Source: Thermoanaerobaculaceae bacterium (GTDB lineage: Bacteria > Acidobacteriota > Thermoanaerobaculia > Thermoanaerobaculales > Thermoanaerobaculaceae). Taken from it: a DNA stretch of 7,871 nt. Made by a program: the position numbers and the translations under genes. The DNA is taken from assembly GCA_022865555.1 (NCBI GenBank), contig JALHTD010000407.1, positions 1-7,871 of the forward strand. The letters run 5' to 3'. Below, piece by piece: positions 7,202-7,871 of this stretch. Every line of letters begins with the position of its first letter. Positions within the stretch are counted from its first letter, which is position 1. The notes under the pieces were generated by a model. That model did not search any database, had not been told where the DNA came from, and saw only the letters and a program-made list of their open reading frames with translations.

Positions 7202-7230
7202 GGGGCGCCCTGCGGGGCGCCCCTTTTTCT
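7202..7230 (+). terminator. Intrinsic terminator of the TonB receptor gene
   Basis: A perfect 9-bp GC stem, GGGGCGCCC (7202-7210) paired with GGGCGCCCC (7215-7223), has a TGCG loop and is followed directly by TTTTTCT. It starts 24 bases after the receptor stop codon. This is a textbook Rho-independent terminator and marks the end of the sulfatase-like/receptor unit. Confidence 0.93.
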
Positions 7231-7232
7231 TT

Positions 7233-7422
7233 GCCCCGCGGGCGTCAAGTCGGCTTCGTTTTCTTCACTGCATGACGGCTTTTGTTTTGCCAAGCGGGTG
7301 CGCGGCCCGCTTCTTCCTTGTCACTGCGTGACGGCTTCTTTCTTGCCCCGCGGGCTTTGAGCGACCGCCTTGTTCATAGTCACTGCGTGACGGCTTTTGT
7401 TTTGCCAAGCGGGTGCGCGGCC
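7233..7422. repeat. Tandem array of four alternating ~56-59 bp repeat units (B-A-B-A)
   Basis: The anchor GCC[CC or AA]GCGGG recurs at 7233, 7289, 7345 and 7404, giving periods of 56, 56 and 59 bp. Copies 1 and 3 share GCCCCGCGGGC, while copies 2 and 4 share GCCAAGCGGGTGCGCGG, so the array alternates B-A-B-A. Between anchors lies a second core, CACTGC(A/G)TGACGGCTT, at 7266, 7322 and 7381. The segments 7266-7307 and 7381-7422 are 42 bp long and differ at one base. Two of the cores are perfect dyads, GTCAC-TGC-GTGAC (7320-7332 and 7379-7391). Each core carries TGA on both strands, and the unit spacing places these stops in all three frames of each strand. No credible protein is encoded. The GTCACTGCG half-site also occurs at the left end of the 271-391 element. 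Confidence 0.8.
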
Positions 7423-7757
7423 GCTCGGCGCTTGCTCGCCCCCGCTCGCTGCGCTTCGAGACTCCCTTGACCGCGACCCAGCAGCACGTCCCGGGCCGGG
7501 GACCCCTCGGTGTTCGCATGAAGCCGCGTCACCGACACCCCGCCCCGGTCCGCGCGCTGGGTTCCCGCGGTCTCGGGAGACATGGCCGCTGGCACCCGCC
7601 GGGCGATTTGGAACCCCCCACCCTTCGGCTAGAGACATTGAAGTCGGGGCCGGGCGGTTCGGTGGCGGGACCTCTTGAGCGTTTCAATCGAGAACGGAGG
7701 GTGGTGGTGAAATCCGCCCCGCGGGCGTCAGGAGCCATGGCGCCGGAGCGTGCGGGA
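7423..7757. other. Unassigned GC-rich stretch without a credible gene
   Basis: Open frames on both strands give only Arg/Pro/Ser/Gly-rich translations with no recognisable domain, no ribosome binding site at a plausible start and no hydrophobic pattern, so I reject them as genes. Small dyads are present, for example TCGGTG/CACCGA (7507-7512 with 7530-7535) and GTCCC/GGGAC (7488-7492 with 7499-7503). A 15-base copy of the repeat-array motif GCCCCGCGGGCGTCA recurs at 7716-7730, matching 7233-7247. I saw no tRNA, rRNA or CRISPR structure. It could be the decayed or distal part of the repeat array, or an unknown structured RNA. Confidence 0.5.
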
Positions 7758-7861
7758 ACCGAGCGGCCAGACCGGCGGGTGGAGACGCTGGCCCCGACCG
7801 AGCGTCTCGTGCGAGGGAGGGGAACAGCGAGGGTCCGCACGCCGGTCTGCACTTGCTCGGT
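7758..7861. other. Nested inverted repeats forming a possible three-way-junction structure
   Basis: Four helices are mutually compatible. P1 is ACCGAGC/GCTCGGT (7758-7764 with 7855-7861, 7 bp). P2 is CAGACCGGCG/CGCCGGTCTG (7768-7777 with 7840-7849, 10 bp, perfect). Inside P2 are P3, GAGACGCT/AGCGTCTC (7782-7789 with 7801-7808, 8 bp), and P4, TGCG/CGCA (7810-7813 with 7836-7839). P1 and P2 stack across an internal loop; P2, P3 and P4 meet as a three-way junction. It matches no RNA family I can recall. High GC makes some chance pairing likely, but a 10-bp helix enclosing an 8-bp helix and enclosed by a 7-bp one is more than I would expect. Strand and transcription are unknown. The element may continue beyond the window. 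Confidence 0.35.
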
Positions 7862-7871
7862 CGCACGCCCA

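Noticed and set aside
7233..7422. CRISPR array
   Set aside because: The units alternate between two types and the intervening segments are also partly repeated. There are no uniform direct repeats with unique spacers, and no cas genes are present.
7265..7638. Three overlapping minus-strand frames ending in AVTQ or AVMQ tails
   Set aside because: The shared tails come from the repeat cores being read in three frames. The upstream parts are Arg/Ser/Pro/Gly-rich with no domain and no ribosome binding site.
7529..7866. Minus-strand frames of 60-107 residues at the right edge
   Set aside because: Low-complexity Arg/Pro/Ser/Gly translations crossing the nested dyads; no initiation signal and no recognisable fold.

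Overview
The window is GC-rich and has the gene repertoire of a Gram-negative, outer-membrane-bearing bacterium. An Oar-like TonB-dependent receptor with an N-terminal carboxypeptidase-regulatory-like domain sits next to a lipoprotein-type sulfatase-like/TPR fusion. This combination is most familiar from Acidobacteriota, with Myxococcota-type bacteria as an alternative. The assignment is an inference from gene content and base composition, not from a marker gene.

Layout: (1) 3-203, the 3' end of a membrane-protein gene on the + strand, probably a sodium:solute symporter. (2) 204-423, a convergent intergenic gap filled mostly by a 121-bp element with terminal inverted repeats (271-391). (3) 424-906 on the minus strand, a complete Bcp/PrxQ-type thiol peroxidase. 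(4) 1090-1860, divergent from it, a TauE/SafE-family membrane transporter. (5) 1861-2032, an intergenic region with a hairpin, a short AT-rich dyad and a good sigma70-type promoter. (6) 2033-4189, a probable lipoprotein joining an alkaline-phosphatase-superfamily (sulfatase-like) domain to seven TPR repeats. (7) 4289-7177, an Oar-like TonB-dependent outer-membrane receptor with its own strong ribosome binding site, ending in a textbook intrinsic terminator (7202-7230). (8) 7231-7871, about 640 bp with no credible gene. It contains four tandem, alternating ~56-59 bp repeat units with a palindromic stop-bearing core, then an unassigned GC-rich stretch, then a nested multi-helix inverted-repeat structure near the window end.

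How the genes may work together: the sulfatase-like/TPR protein and the TonB receptor are co-oriented and 99 bp apart, with one clear promoter upstream of the first and one clear terminator after the second. They probably form a two-gene unit for an envelope function such as uptake or processing of an ester-bearing substrate. The enzyme carries Thr where a sulfatase would carry the formylglycine-forming Cys, so a phosphodiesterase/nucleotide-pyrophosphatase-like or phosphotransfer reaction is more likely than sulfate ester hydrolysis. The peroxidase and the TauE/SafE transporter look like independent housekeeping or accessory genes.

The least ordinary parts are the Thr-type sulfatase-like/TPR fusion, the alternating repeat array that puts stops in all six frames, and the nested dyad structure at the right edge.
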